Below are positions 48,201 through 59,529 of a DNA stretch of 64,000 bases, one piece after another. The notes beneath the pieces are model-generated. The model was not told the DNA's origin, made no database searches, and saw only the letters and a program-made list of their open reading frames with translations. Positions within the stretch are counted from its first letter, which is position 1. The number at the start of each line of letters is the position of its first letter. This DNA comes from Apostichopus japonicus. Its lineage: Eukaryota; Echinodermata; Holothuroidea; Aspidochirotida; Stichopodidae. The DNA lies in NCBI RefSeq assembly GCF_037975245.1, contig NC_092575.1, positions 28,419,341-28,483,340 on the forward strand. The letters are read 5' to 3'. The position numbers and the translations under genes are program-made.

Positions 48201-51200
48201 CTCTACATATCCATTTATTTGCTGGAGGGGGGAGGGAGGGGGGCAACCATGTAACCAGGGATCCCACCCCAGGTTGACTCTAGACAACCCACAAGGCGGC
48301 ACAGAAAGGATGTCAGGAGAAAAATCACCTTTTAATTAATTTAGTAAATCAATAACTAAGAACTGACAGGAAAATTATAAATGGAAACGAGCCAAGCAAC
48401 TTATGGCTACAATGGGATTCGAATCAGTGACCCGAAGAAATATGATTGACTCTGCTGACCACCGGATGACCGTTACAAATTTGTCATGCATCAGCACATC
48501 TATTTAGGTCAGTGAAAATAAATCAACAGAGGTTTTTATACCCTTCAATTCTTCATAAAAAGTTATGGGTACTTTATACCAGGTTAATTGAAACTGGAAT
48601 GTGGAGTCTGACAAGTTCCATTTACCCTTAATATATTTGTATCTACAGGTAGGCTAGTATCTTAGCTTTGAATAAACTTTCACAAACATAGCATATTTTC
48701 CTGCCCTAAGCTAATGGGACACACACCATACCTGACCATATATGCCTAAGGGTGCTTAAATTACACTAGATCCGGATCAGATACCCTGATGTTATCAGAC
48801 AATCATCTCTCCATGGGGTAAACTTTGATCCGGACGCATGTACACTTGAGTTGAACTCTAATCCTCTCCTGCTATTCACCAGATGTTGGTAAAAAATTGG
48901 ATTGTAAATGTGTCATGCGCAGCTGCGGATCGTGTAGTACGAATACTCTGAAAAATTTCGTTGCCATGGTGTACAGCCTTAGGGAGACACAACTACGCTA
49001 TGCACGGCCCACATGCACCCAATCTACGTCAGAATTAGCACGTGCATGATACAGGACTGGAATTTCACACAAGAATACATGTGATGTAATGCGGTCACCG
49101 GATATCTCTTGTCACTGTTGATGCGGAAGTGTTTACATTGCAAAATTGATCTTGACGCCCGGATCAGATCCTGGTCTCTGCAAGCATCAAATAGGAGGAT
49201 CAGATCCGGATCTGAACTGTTTTTACACTACGTGATCCCGAAATAAAACAGTTGAGTAAAACACATTAGATACACCATCTCAACAATTGTCCGCCCCGCC
49301 TGGACTAGCTAACTTGATCTGTCCTTTATCTTCACCATTTCACATTCATTGGCCTGTGTGTACATTCCAGTAGAAAGCATCAAGATACTTAGGAAGCTTT
49401 TACACTAGATACAGATCACGGCTGTAGTATGTATACCCAGTTCAGATCTGGATCTGATCCTCCTATTTTGATGCTGGCAGTGACCAGGATCTTATCCAGA
49501 TGTCGGATCAAGTTTGCAATGTAAACACTCCCATACATAACTGAAAATATTAGCTTCCTAAATGGAAAAGGTAACGAATAATGTTCTTTGTGACAAACAA
49601 AAAATAGTCAACGATATCACTGTGTCAGAAATCAACTAGTGACAAACTATAAGTGAATTTAATATTAAAACTATCTGACCAAAGACCAAAAAGAAATTTG
49701 TTAAGTCCTTGCTTGGAGATTGAAGGCCATACATTTAAACAAGTTTGTAAAGGAGCAACATATTGCTAAAAGCATCATCATAGTGTTAGTTTATTCTTCA
49801 ATCACAGACAGTTAAAGAGGTCACAGAAATAGGTGGCGCTACAAATGAATATAAAAATTTAAAATAACTATGTGCGATAGCAAAACTGAATTTTCCCTGC
49901 CCAAAAGCTTTTTCACATGGTCTATTTCACATCCGTTCCTTCAGGAAAAACTGTAGATTTTAAAGGGTAAAAAAGCAAAGTACATACAATGAAAAATCCA
50001 GAGCTGCCTCCATTAGCTTATAGTCATGCACAGTGACTGGAAAGATGGGCTTGTCTGAGATATAAGCCAGGGCAACTTCATCATTCAGAGACTTAGAGCC
50101 AATCGAATCCAAGCTCAGAACAACCAGAATTACCTGTAAATCATGAGAAGGGGTGACTTTACAGTACACTTACACTTTACAGTACACTTAACAGAGCACT
50201 TTAAAGGGCACTTTACAGTACACCTTCAATACAAAATAACTGCAATTTACCTAGTAAAAAACCTTATGCATACTGCATTACCAGCATCATGAACTTTGCT
50301 AAATATGCAATCATGAACAAATTAAAAACAGCCTTGGGTTTGTTCTTGTTTATACAGCTGTTGCAATTTGTTGGATATTTCTGGTACACGTTATCAGAAG
50401 GATTTGTAATTCAATGTACTAAGAATGTTAGCATGTACCACTGGGCATTGAAAGTAGTTTGTTGTGTCTGGGTCACAATTTAAAAAGAACATTATTTTGA
50501 TATTACACCAAATTATATCGCAATGTAATTCATTAACACACCAACCTAGATATATATAAACCAATATTAAAAAAAAAAGAAGGAAATACAGAATCAATCA
50601 AGTCAATGACTATGACTTGAGTCAGACAAGCTATTGCCAAAGACTTGACTAGATCTTAAAATGACATTTTTTTTACCTAATGAAAGTAAAGAAGGAAATA
50701 ACAAATGAGCCAATTTGGTTGTTGCCTAAACAGTTTTACATGTAGCACTGTATATGAATCACACGTAAAGATGCAAATTGGAAAATAATATATTTGTTAT
50801 ATTTGTTATTTCTTCTTTATTACTTGATTATGATTACCAGTCAAGTTGATGACATACATTGTTATGGAATTTTTATTCAGAATTATTAAATTGATCAAAA
50901 TCACTCAGAGAAGCTGAATTCATGAATGTATTCAATTGCTCACTTGGTATAGTAATAAATTTACAGAAAAATTAATTCTGAATTTGTTAATATGATACAA
51001 CATCGGTGAGTAGAAATTGTTTCTGTGGGAAGTGAATAATGCTATATTATGCAGTTTTGTCAGTAAACCTATGCAAAGTCATATATTATGTGTAATAATA
51101 AACTGAATGTCTCATGTTGCTGATGCTAAAACCACATGTGACAATCCATTATCCTAGCCAATAATGAATTGGCCAACACTGGTTTAGAAGTGTAAGTCTG

Positions 51201-52442
51201 TACTATTTATGGAAGCAATGTTTTTATTTTGACTATCGTAACAGCATAAGTAATGGACATATTTACCATGTTGTGTTAAGTTTGATAGTGGGTGTCATAC
51301 TGCAAGCTAATCCACTAATCTATACCTCATGAGAAAGATGACTTACCTTAGCCTCTAGGAGAGCAATACCTTTCTCTTCACCCTTTGCTAGATCATTATG
51401 CCAGATGGAAAAGCCATGCTCTTGAAGCTTCCCTAGAAGATGAAAACTGATACAGTTAATTCATAAATCATGTGTACAATATGGTTACGTTGAAATTAAT
51501 ACACACTCTTTCTCTCTCCTTCTTATACATAGAGGAATACAATTCTTTTTGACTTTGATGTTAATTACTAAGGGGTTAATCAACGGTCTAGCGTGCGTTA
51601 CTCACAGGATTAATGCACGATCGGGGGATAATGCAAGCGATGCACGAGGGCGGAGCCCGAGTGCATCCAGCGATAGCATTAACACCCGGAGTGCATTAAT
51701 CATGTGAGTAACGCACGCTAGACCGTTGATTAACCCCATTCATTCATACACTACCATTTGTGTGGGGGAAAAATGATAAAACAAAACTTTTTTGGTTACA
51801 TATAACCAAAGATTTATTAAAGTGATGCCCCGTAATTTTATCGTGCGTTACTCACAGGATTAACCACGGTCAGCTGACCTGAATGGACCAATAGGATTTA
51901 GGAATCTTTACTAAGTATGAATGAATATATACTTAATGCTAACTTGAAAACCAATCTTCCACAAATCCTCTGTTATGCACAGTACAAAGAAAGTAAAATA
52001 TTATACCAAAGTAGGAATGTTGATGGTTTTCAATTTAATATGATCATGCTAAATTGCTAATGATGAAGTGAAAACTGATGGCTTACTACCACAGAGAGCT
52101 TCAACATATCTCTCACATCATGTGACAGAATGAAAAGATGTGATCAGCAGAAAGTTCATAACGACATCAGAGTGACATTATCATGCTACAACATGCCTGC
52201 CTATTCCTTAACAACATTTTCATTGTTGGTTGAGTTTTGTTCCAATTTCATGGGACATTCAACATTAAGGACTGAAAAGTTTTACACTGGTTTGAACACA
52301 CTATGTCTTGATTTTAATGTGCAATACAGTAGTCTTTCCCATTGTTGACTTTAATCTTACCAGATATGAAATTAACAAATGATTCATCCTTCTTGATGTG
52401 GCAGAGAAAGACATCTGCCCCAGTGTTAGCAACTTGTGCCAT
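44398..52442 (-). CDS. TIR - EF-hand-like - HEAT repeat protein, 7 exons, complete
   Basis: Exons in transcript order: 52442-52361, 51432-51347, 50133-49988, 47221-46611, 45259-45158, 44901-44766, 44548-44398. All junctions are GT-AG and in phase; 1,314 nt encode 437 aa. The ATG (AACATGG) has an in-frame stop upstream. Residues 8-105 form a TIR domain: ADVFLCH strand A, HGFSIWHND at the BB loop, KVILVVLSLDS, NDEVALAY with Glu75 where SARM1-type TIR NADases have the catalytic Glu, and PIFPVTV. Residues 199-217 (FWEKNF..KTEIPW..FRAA) closely resemble the EF-hand-like domain of Cbl. Residues 295-425 contain four HEAT-type repeats (STVRLIAINNLG, ANIRTVAAIAIG, RMVREASCLSLG, SNVRNAALTALR). Likely a cytosolic signalling or immune protein; the order is the reverse of SARM1 (ARM-SAM-TIR). 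I know no named orthologue. Confidence 0.85.
44903..44925. repeat. Poly-A/T run at an exon acceptor
   Basis: A run of about 20 A on the plus strand (T on the minus) forms the polypyrimidine tract directly before the acceptor of HEAT exon 6. Confidence 0.8.
46611..47221 (-). CDS. Central exon with Cbl-like EF-hand motif
   Basis: 611-nt exon encoding residues 106-308. It holds the end of the TIR domain, a Ser-rich linker (about 140-190), the FW-x-K-x-F..KT..PW..FR motif (46888-46941) and the lead into the first HEAT repeat. Acceptor TTGTAG at 47222, donor CTAG|GTAAGC at 46611. Confidence 0.85.
48095..48195 (-). mobile_element. tRNA-like sequence (SINE head or tRNA pseudogene)
   Basis: On the minus strand: GGGTTAGATAACTCAGTTGG, then GTAGAGTCCTGGGCTTG, then GGTTCGATTCCTATTTC and a closing TAACC. 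A and B boxes are intact, and the ends pair like an acceptor stem. GATGACCTCTA is duplicated between anticodon arm and T arm, which would disrupt a working tRNA. A degenerate second B-box-like site (CTGATTCGAATCCC, minus) lies near 48412-48426. Confidence 0.6.
49129..49529. repeat. Inverted repeat, ~91-bp arms
   Basis: The arm at 49129-49219 (starting AGTGTTTACATTGC, ending GGATCTGAACTG) is the diverged reverse complement of 49438-49529. Both contain GATCAGATCCTGGTC-type and GGAGGATCAGATC-type blocks. A related GATCCGGATCAGATACC piece is near 48769. It is probably a DNA transposon pair or one element with long inverted ends, in the largest intron of the TIR-HEAT gene. Confidence 0.7.
49988..52442 (-). 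CDS. TIR-domain exons (1-3) of the TIR-HEAT gene
   Basis: Exons 52442-52361, 51432-51347 and 50133-49988 encode residues 1-105. Exon 1 supplies strand A, exon 2 helix A to the BB loop and the next helix (GEEKGIALLEAK), exon 3 strands C-D with the candidate catalytic Glu. An acceptor-like TTTTTACAG at about 52526 suggests the first coding exon begins there, with an upstream non-coding exon; a 14-codon upstream ORF then precedes the main ATG. Confidence 0.8.
51572..51737. mobile_element. Foldback element, 47-bp inverted arms with one mismatch
   Basis: The left arm starts GGGGTTAATCAACGGTCTAG and the right arm ends CTAGACCGTTGATTAACCCC; the arms match over 47 bp except one base. The centre also pairs (GATGCACGAGGGC with GCCCGAGTGCATC), so nearly all 166 bp can form one hairpin. 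A lone arm segment (GTGCGTTACTCACAGGATTA) recurs at 51843-51864. Confidence 0.9.
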
Positions 52443-52569
52443 GTTCTCAAGGTGTTTTCAAGGTATACACTAGTTCGCTGCATCAAAGCTGACAGCACAT
52501 TCCACTGTATACACGAAGAAAAGTCATCTGTAAAAATAAGACAAATCGGTAAATTAGTTACATACATCC

Positions 52570-53590
52570 ATTCTGTACTCAAAGCCATACCATTCTGAGA
52601 TGAAGAAAGGTGGAACTTCAAAGCAACTGTAAGTTAGTTATGTACATTCTGTACTCAAAGCCATACCATTCTAAGATGAAGAAAGATGGAACTTCAAAGC
52701 TTCTGTAAGTTAGTTTTGTAGATTCTGTACTCAAAGCCATACCATTCTAAGATGAAGAAAGGTGGAACTTCAAAGCTTATGTTAGTTAGTTATGTACATT
52801 CTGTACTCAAAGCCATACCATTCTAAGATGAAGAAAGGTGGAACTTCAAAGCTTCTGTAAGTTAGTTATGTAGATTCTGTACTCAAAGCCATAGTATGCC
52901 ATACCATTATGAGATGAAGAAAGGTGGAACTTCAAAGCTTCTGTAAGTTAGTTATGTACATTCTAAACTCAAGCCATACCATTCTGAGATGAAGAAAGGC
53001 GGAACTTCAAAGCTTCTGTAAGTTAGTTAAGTACATTCATACTGCCATACCATTCTGAGATGAAGAAAGATGGAACTTCAAAGCTTCTGTAAGTTAGTTA
53101 AGTACATTCTAAACTCAAGCCATACCATTCTGAGATGAAGAAAGATGGAACTTCAAAGATTCCATAAGTTAGTTATGTACATACTGTACTCAAAGCCATA
53201 CCATTCTGAGATGAAGAAAGGTGGAACTTCAAAGCTTCTGTAAGTTAGTTAAGTACATTCTGTACTCAAGCCATACCATTCTGAGATGAAGACAGATGGA
53301 ACTTCAAAGCTTCTGTAATTTAGTTATGTACATTCTGTACTCAAAGCCATACCATACTGAGATGAATAAAGGTGGAACTTCAAAGCTTCTGTAATTTAGT
53401 TATGTACATTCTGTACTCAAAGCCATACCATTCTGAGATGAAGAAAGGTGGAACTTCAAAGCTTCTGTAACTTAGTTATGTACATTCTGTACTCAAGCCA
53501 TACCATTCTGAGATGAAGACAGGTGGAACTTCAAAGCTTCTGTAATTTAGTTATGTACATTCTGTACTCAAAGCCATACCATTCTGAGAT
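52570..53590. repeat. Minisatellite, ~74-76-bp unit, ~13 copies, 5' of the TIR-HEAT first exon
   Basis: The unit contains CTCAAAGCCATACCATTCTG, AGATGAAGAAAGGTGGAAC, TTCAAAGCTTCTGTAAGTTA and GTTATGTACATTCTGTA. The array starts about 45 bp upstream of the likely 5' splice acceptor of the first coding exon, in the promoter or first intron. Confidence 0.95.
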
Positions 53591-53939
53591 AAGAAAGGCT
53601 AGAACTAGTAATAGCATGAAAAGAAGAAGGCAGACTTCAGTTGAGGTATATTGGCAAATGAGAATTCTAAAAGTGAGTCGAACAATGCACAAGTTTGTCA
53701 TTGTTATGACTCACTCATACTGCATCAGGTATTGTCAGTCAAATGTGGGCAATTTTCTTAATTGGTTAAGTTACTTGTCTGTTACTCAGGGCTGCATCTT
53801 TATGAGTCAATAACACTAAAATGGTGTGGTATGCAGGACTTCCTGCTAGGAACCTGAATTCTCTTGCAACCTGAATTCTCTTGCATCAGGTTGTTGACTG
53901 TTGAACATTCAAATTAAACATTCACCTTTCTTACCTTGT

Positions 53940-54173
53940 TGTGATACCTTGTTATCTTTAGCTGGACCTGAGATGTCCATCGCTGTATTGTTTGTACACT
54001 GTGCTGTGGGTATTGACCGCAGCTGTATGTACTGACTAATTACCGATAATAGCAAGCTGTGCGTGTGTATTTTCTGTGATCGATGGTAGTGTCTTCTGTT
54101 ACACCTCATTTGGAACTAGGTCAGATTACCGGCTTTGGACGTTTCTTTTTGCGCGAGTCTTCACACCCTTTAA
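53940..54173 (-). mobile_element. TTAA-flanked MITE, truncated copy 2
   Basis: The right end reads GCGCGAGTCTTCACACCCTT followed by TTAA. The interior matches the reverse complement of the first two thirds of the 40.0- and 59.5-kb copies. The other terminus is missing near 53940. Confidence 0.75.
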
Positions 54174-55369
54174 TTTTAGAACGGACAGGTTAGCCTAGTT
54201 TTCAATAGAGACAGTCCTTCAGGATCAACCATTTGATGTTACAGCCTAGCTAGCTATATATCTTTGTTAGTCACTGACATCACATTTCAAACGTACAGTA
54301 GTATTAGTAGCACTAAAGAAGTCAGATAAAGCCGTCTGTGTTACCTCAGGCACAATGCACTTGAATGCTGCAGTTGCAAACTAGAGCACCCCCTATTTTC
54401 TTGAATCTCCATATTTTTTGCATAAAAAATGTAAAATCTCCCTAGTTTCGTGACAACCATGTTGGCAGATCTGAAGAGCCGATAACCTCTGATCTTCTGG
54501 TTCTCACTGAATTCTTGGACAAAGTTTACTCACTTGCATTAGCCTACATTTATTTAGTCATAATTAAGCAAATTATGTGGAACCTATGGAATCACAAAGT
54601 CAAGTTAAGGCTTTCTGTTTATGTTTGCAATGTCAAACTTGTGTTAGATGAACAATGTAATGAGAGAGCAGTCAATCCAGCTAGGCTTATTGTGACTCAG
54701 CAAAACTGGTATAGTCAAGTTTACACCGTTGCTACAAGTTACAAGTACGAAGAGCACAGAACTAAATAAGCGCTAGCCTAGGTGCACTGACGCTAGTATT
54801 ACTACGTTTGGCGTAACGTTAGGCCTGGTTTGAACCTACAGTAGGCCTAGTTCAACTCGGTTAATCTCGCGGCCGAGTTAGATCTGTTCATTTTCAATAC
54901 AATGATTCCATAATAATAGGGTTCGAGTAACTGAAATCTAATTAACCCCTTGAAACGAACCGTAGTGTGTTGTCTAACCGTTACCTATGCAGAGCCTTGG
55001 TCACTCATGCCTTCATTGGTAGTACAGCGTTGCAGACGACCTATTCGGAATCTATCATTTTCAGACTACTCGGTTTTAGCGTACATAATAATGAGCCACA
55101 CTATTCACTTCTCTATACCGAAACGAATAACTACTTAGACTCAAGATAACTCGGCCCAGTACCGTGCAGAACTTGTTATAGATTTCTGTTTTAATATTTC
55201 CCAGGGGCTGTGGCGTAGTCGAGGGGCGAGGGGGTTGAGGGTGAGCCACAAGCCCTTTATACAGTAATGAGAAATCATATCTGAATCTGAATATGCATGT
55301 TTTTATTGTGTCTTTTTTGTTGGGATTAGATTGTCTTTATCAATTGATTCAAGGATTTTATTGATATTA
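54174..55369. other. Gene-free stretch
   Basis: No protein-like frame, RNA gene or array is recognised here. Confidence 0.45.
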
Positions 55370-55500
55370 TATGTATGTATTTTAGATCCTCCTGCAAGCA
55401 GGAAATTGCGAAGAAGCCTCATTGACTTATCAAAGACGCAAGCTGATCGAAGTCAGTCTCTATTACACTCATATCTAACGTTTATGATTATGATTTTTAT
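55370..55500 (-). mobile_element. SINE family B, 5'-truncated copy 3
   Basis: The minus strand carries the family body (GACTGACTTCGATCAGCTTG, TTCCTGCTTGCAGGAGGATC) and the ATACATACATA tail, but no tRNA-like head. Confidence 0.7.
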
Positions 55501-55709
55501 TGATTTTATAAAGCAAGTCAGTCAATTTTTCGATTTGTTACATCAAAAGTGTACATTTCCTTCAAATTTCAAACTAGCTTATTTCGAACTTTCTACTTGT
55601 AATTAATTGGCGTGTCAAAATTCCCAACTATTAGTATAACAAAAATTTACTATATATCTGGAAATATTGACTTTTCATATCGTAATTTCTAATCGAACTT
55701 ACCTTTGTG

Positions 55710-56440
55710 CATAGGCGTAGGAGGCGGGGGTGGGGGGGGGGTTGGGGCGGCACCCCAACCAAACATTTTTGTGAAAATTCGGGCAATATGCTGAGAATTT
55801 TCGGGCACCTACTGAAAGAAAAATAATGTGCAATGTGTTTTTCAATAGTTAAACTGATATTATTATTATTATCATTATTATTGTAACGACTTCCCCAATA
55901 ATTATAACCAATATGGAAGGGTTATAACACGACAAATGATTGTATGTTATTGGCATGCGATGTAATAACCGATGCATGCCTATATGCAGGGATGTGCCCA
56001 GGATTTCCTGAGTGCCGGGTATACTGATCGCCGTCCTGGGGGAGGGGTCTTAGGGGGAGGAGGTGTGCCCCTCCCCATTGAGAAATTTTTCGATTTTTGA
56101 AGGCGCTCAGATGCCAAATGCTGGCACTTGTGTAGCTTTTTAAGCACATACACTAGTTTTGCTAACAGTTTACATTTTCAATTTTTTTTGTGTGTGAAAT
56201 ATATTGTTAGGAATGTCGTGATTTTAGATGAAAATAGTGCTGGGTTAGATTCACGATTTTAAGACAGTGCTGGGCGGTAATTTTTAGTGCTGGGCGGGGT
56301 CGCCCAGCGTGGGCACATCCCTGGATATGCACATTAAAATGTTGCACGCGCGGAGCACACGAACAATGTGGGTTATATTTTCGAGCGAGTCATTACATCT
56401 CCCCCCCCCCCCTAAATCAAATTGGGCTCCTACGCCTATG
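55710..56440. mobile_element. hAT-like element hosting a second, nested element
   Basis: Ends CATAGGCGTAGGAGGC and GGGCTCCTACGCCTATG are inverted repeats. Flanks are CCTTTGTG (55702-55709) and CCTTTGGG (56441-56448), an 8-bp duplication with one difference. The interior is non-coding, with G/C runs near both ends, and contains the nested element at 55987-56323. Confidence 0.8.
55987..56323. mobile_element. Nested MITE with CAGGGATGTGCCCA termini
   Basis: Left CAGGGATGTGCCCAGG and right TGGGCACATCCCTG are perfect 14-bp inverted ends. ATATGCA-like flanks are present on both sides but imperfect. Its GGGGTCTTAGGGGGAGG..GCCCCTCCCC core resembles the core of the MITE at 28979-29349, so the two are distantly related. 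Confidence 0.75.
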
Positions 56441-56448
56441 CCTTTGGG

Positions 56449-57595
56449 TACTGTAAGATGAAAAGTGAGTGCTTACCGCCATATGATCATTTTCCACACA
56501 ACTGTCTAGGTTATTGTACATGGGGCCAATGTTTCCACACGGACAAAAAAAAAATTACACATAATTACATAAAATTACAGCAAAATGGCACAGCTCTTTA
56601 ATCACAATAAAAATTGAAAAGGAAGTTATCATTGAGAAAAGAAGGACCTATAGGGTGGGTTACATATTGATCAATAAAACGGTTCACTTTGGGGGTTTCG
56701 TTGAAGTTGGGTTGGGGCACTCTACTACAGCTCTACTAATTAAATTGTGTTGTACAAAGTTTCCACTGCACTGTTTTATCTCCGTGAAGTATTGTGCCAA
56801 CGAATTTTCCCGTTATATTGCAAAATCTTGACGTGGGACTTGGGAGCGCCTGTGCATGTTGCCGCCTCTATTGTGCCTCCATTAACATGGTCCGTTAATC
56901 TGATGATGTCATGTGCGCAGTCTCAGTTGACATGCTACCACATGGGAGATTGCGTATTAGCCTAGTAAGTATCGTCTGGGCATATTATATGTACGGTGAT
57001 GACAGACACATCCCAGGTACCAAGTCTGTTCAAGCTTTTGCAGTGACTGGTCTACGTGCATAGTTCTGACAATATCTTCACTCGGGTAGGTACTATTTCT
57101 TCATATCATCTCAGTTTTTTTTTTCGCAGAGTGTTTACGTTGGTATATTAATCATCCCCTTAGTTATATCCTCTCTTTGTGGTATAGTAATGCCAAACTG
57201 AACTTCATCTTTTTACGCGCAAGCTGTAATCTGTTCTCATGCCCGTTAGTTTTACTGTTACTTGTTACTGTTAGCCTAACTTCCCTAAGTAAGCCAAATA
57301 AGTGTCGTAAGGACTAGCCTACACTGTGGTACAGCCTAAAGACGTAATTTAGCCTTCGCATCAGTGTCCTTAAGCCCAAGTTCTAACTTTTAAGGTCGAA
57401 ATTTGGGGCTCTTACAGTCTTAGTTTAAAACAAAAAATGGAATTTAATAAACCAAAATTAAAACGAATATAGGTTAGGCCTGGACAAAAACGGATGTTGA
57501 CAAATCAAAAAGGTCTAGGCCTAGGCTAGGCTACATGCATAGTTGAGCGTAAGTTAAATACTCCTACTAGTCCTAGCCTAGGCCTAGGTTACTTA
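56449..57595. other. Gene-free stretch
   Basis: No protein-like frame. The part near 57510-57590 is dense in CTAGGCCTAGG-like palindromic words. Confidence 0.45.
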
Positions 57596-57846
57596 TTAAA
57601 ATGTATGTATGTATGTATATGTGATCTTCCCGCAAGCAGGAACTCGCGAAAGAAGCCATGAAGGCTTATAGACTCGCAAGCTGACCGAAGCCAATCTCTC
57701 GGCACACATCCATTTAACGTCCATGTCAGGAAGTTGTTATTGAACAACACCCTTGCCAGACGACACACATTGCTGTCGGCGGGGAATCGAACCGGGGATC
57801 TCATGACTGGGAGATGCCGGCGTTAACCACTAGGCTATACACTCCG
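57596..57846 (-). mobile_element. SINE family B, full-length copy 2
   Basis: Minus strand: tRNA-like head with A box TAGCCTAGTGGTTAACG and B box GGTTCGATTCCCC, a body of about 130 bp with GGACGTTAAATGGATG and TTGGCTTCGGTCAGCTTGCG, then TTCCTGCTTGCGGGAAGATC and an (ATAC)n-like tail. The most complete of the three copies. Confidence 0.85.
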
Positions 57847-57890
57847 CCATACACTCCGCCATACACTCCGCCTATACACTCCGCCAAAAT
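57837..57890. repeat. Short tandem repeat, ~12-14-bp unit
   Basis: CATACACTCCGC-type unit repeated about four times at the head end of the SINE, probably expanded from the SINE's first bases. Confidence 0.85.
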
Positions 57891-59529
57891 ACACATATGA
57901 GTCGTTCTCTAGTCAAAGTCTTAACTGTTCTAGTTTGGACTAAGTTAGGGTCTACTTAAAATTATAAGAAGATGGAAGAGGTTCCTTATTGAGTATTTGG
58001 CTTGTAATTATTTAGCTGGTATACTCATTAAAGATCAGCTCTAATGGATCATGCTATAGCTAGGAAAGTTTTTGATTAAAAATTGACCTGCAACGGTCGC
58101 ATCACGACCTCAGGCTCCACAAATAGCCTGCATAGCTTCTAATTGGCTCTTTGTGTAAATACTGTGTGCAAGTGTAGTCATTAATCATACAGTGTCACAC
58201 AAGCCAGGTCGTTTACGTAATCTCCAGAAACTTTCCCATGATAGTGATATAGTTGGGGTCTATACAGTAGACCTTTAAGTCTAGCTTTGGTGAATCTCAT
58301 ACATGGTATGAACGCTGTAAAAACCTGGCAGACCACCATAATCAGGGTTGCAGGAAATTTGTTGTCCTCGTGGGAATTCAACATGCGCATACACAAGAAA
58401 AAACCCCATAAAGGAATATTAATAAATACATAAGCCAATTTGATTTGTTCTTTTCATTTTGAATTACCCTTTCAGGTATCATTTTAACCTTCCTCATATC
58501 CAACAACATTGTGTTTCGAATATCCAAAGTCACATTCCAGATGGTTTGACCAGCAAGTAACTTTAAAAATCCATTCTACATAAACTTAACAAAGAATGCA
58601 ATTTGAAATGTAATATCATTTTTACACATTCATACTTTGTATGACATTTACGAATGTAAAATAAGTACTGTACATTACGTCTATTCATATATGACTGTAG
58701 CTGTTACTAAATTTATGTTTGAAAGAGTTGCTTGGCTTAAAGTGTCAATGTGTGTTTGCCACATTTTTACTTCAACCTTTCCAGCTTACTGCCCTACAAG
58801 CTCAGTGAAAATGACACCATTCCAAGCAATTTTCAAATTAATAATCAATTTTTTTATTGAGTTATCTGTCGTTAAACATTTTGAGCTAAATAAAATTCGC
58901 CAGATATATTTAATGAGTCTGTAGATTCTACAAGCCCCACCCCACAGACCGTTAGGTCTGTGTGCTAGCCTGTGTTAGGTCCATTCTCTTGCATAGTATC
59001 TTTCTTTCTGTTTTACCGATGTAGCATGGAAAATTATGTCATTTCCTTCAATTGCAAGGAATAGGCAGGTGATTGCAGACATTTCCTCCGTGAAATTGGG
59101 TAAAAAAAGTGGACGATATGAGTATATATACGTAACATGTGTGCAATGAACATGCTGATATGGGCGGTCTTAGTGATTTTACAATAAATTGTTCACGCCA
59201 TAAGTGTAACAGGATATAAATTTCTTTCTTTCGATTGCAACAGCTTTTCTCCATTAAACCCACCTGGTCAGAGTGCATTTAGAATAAGAAACATTGAATC
59301 TGCTTTGTAGGTTTGTTTTTGGAAATTCATCAGCAAACACAGATTGAGACTTTAACTATTCAGCAAACATGCAACAAGCTTTCTGAAATATTTAAGATAC
59401 TCCATACCCCATTGTAAACCTACCAAGCTCTGCTTCCATCATTGTTAACATTACTTTTACAGTGTCGGGACTATGGTAAAGCCTATGTACAGTATGTACA
59501 GTAAGTACTATAATATGCAAATTACAGTG
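57891..59529. other. Gene-free stretch
   Basis: Open frames are short and without motifs. No RNA gene seen. Confidence 0.45.

Noticed and set aside
52301-52621. 106-codon minus-strand frame overlapping TIR exon 1
   Set aside because: It is in a different frame from the TIR coding sequence, crosses the exon's donor site and has no recognisable domain.
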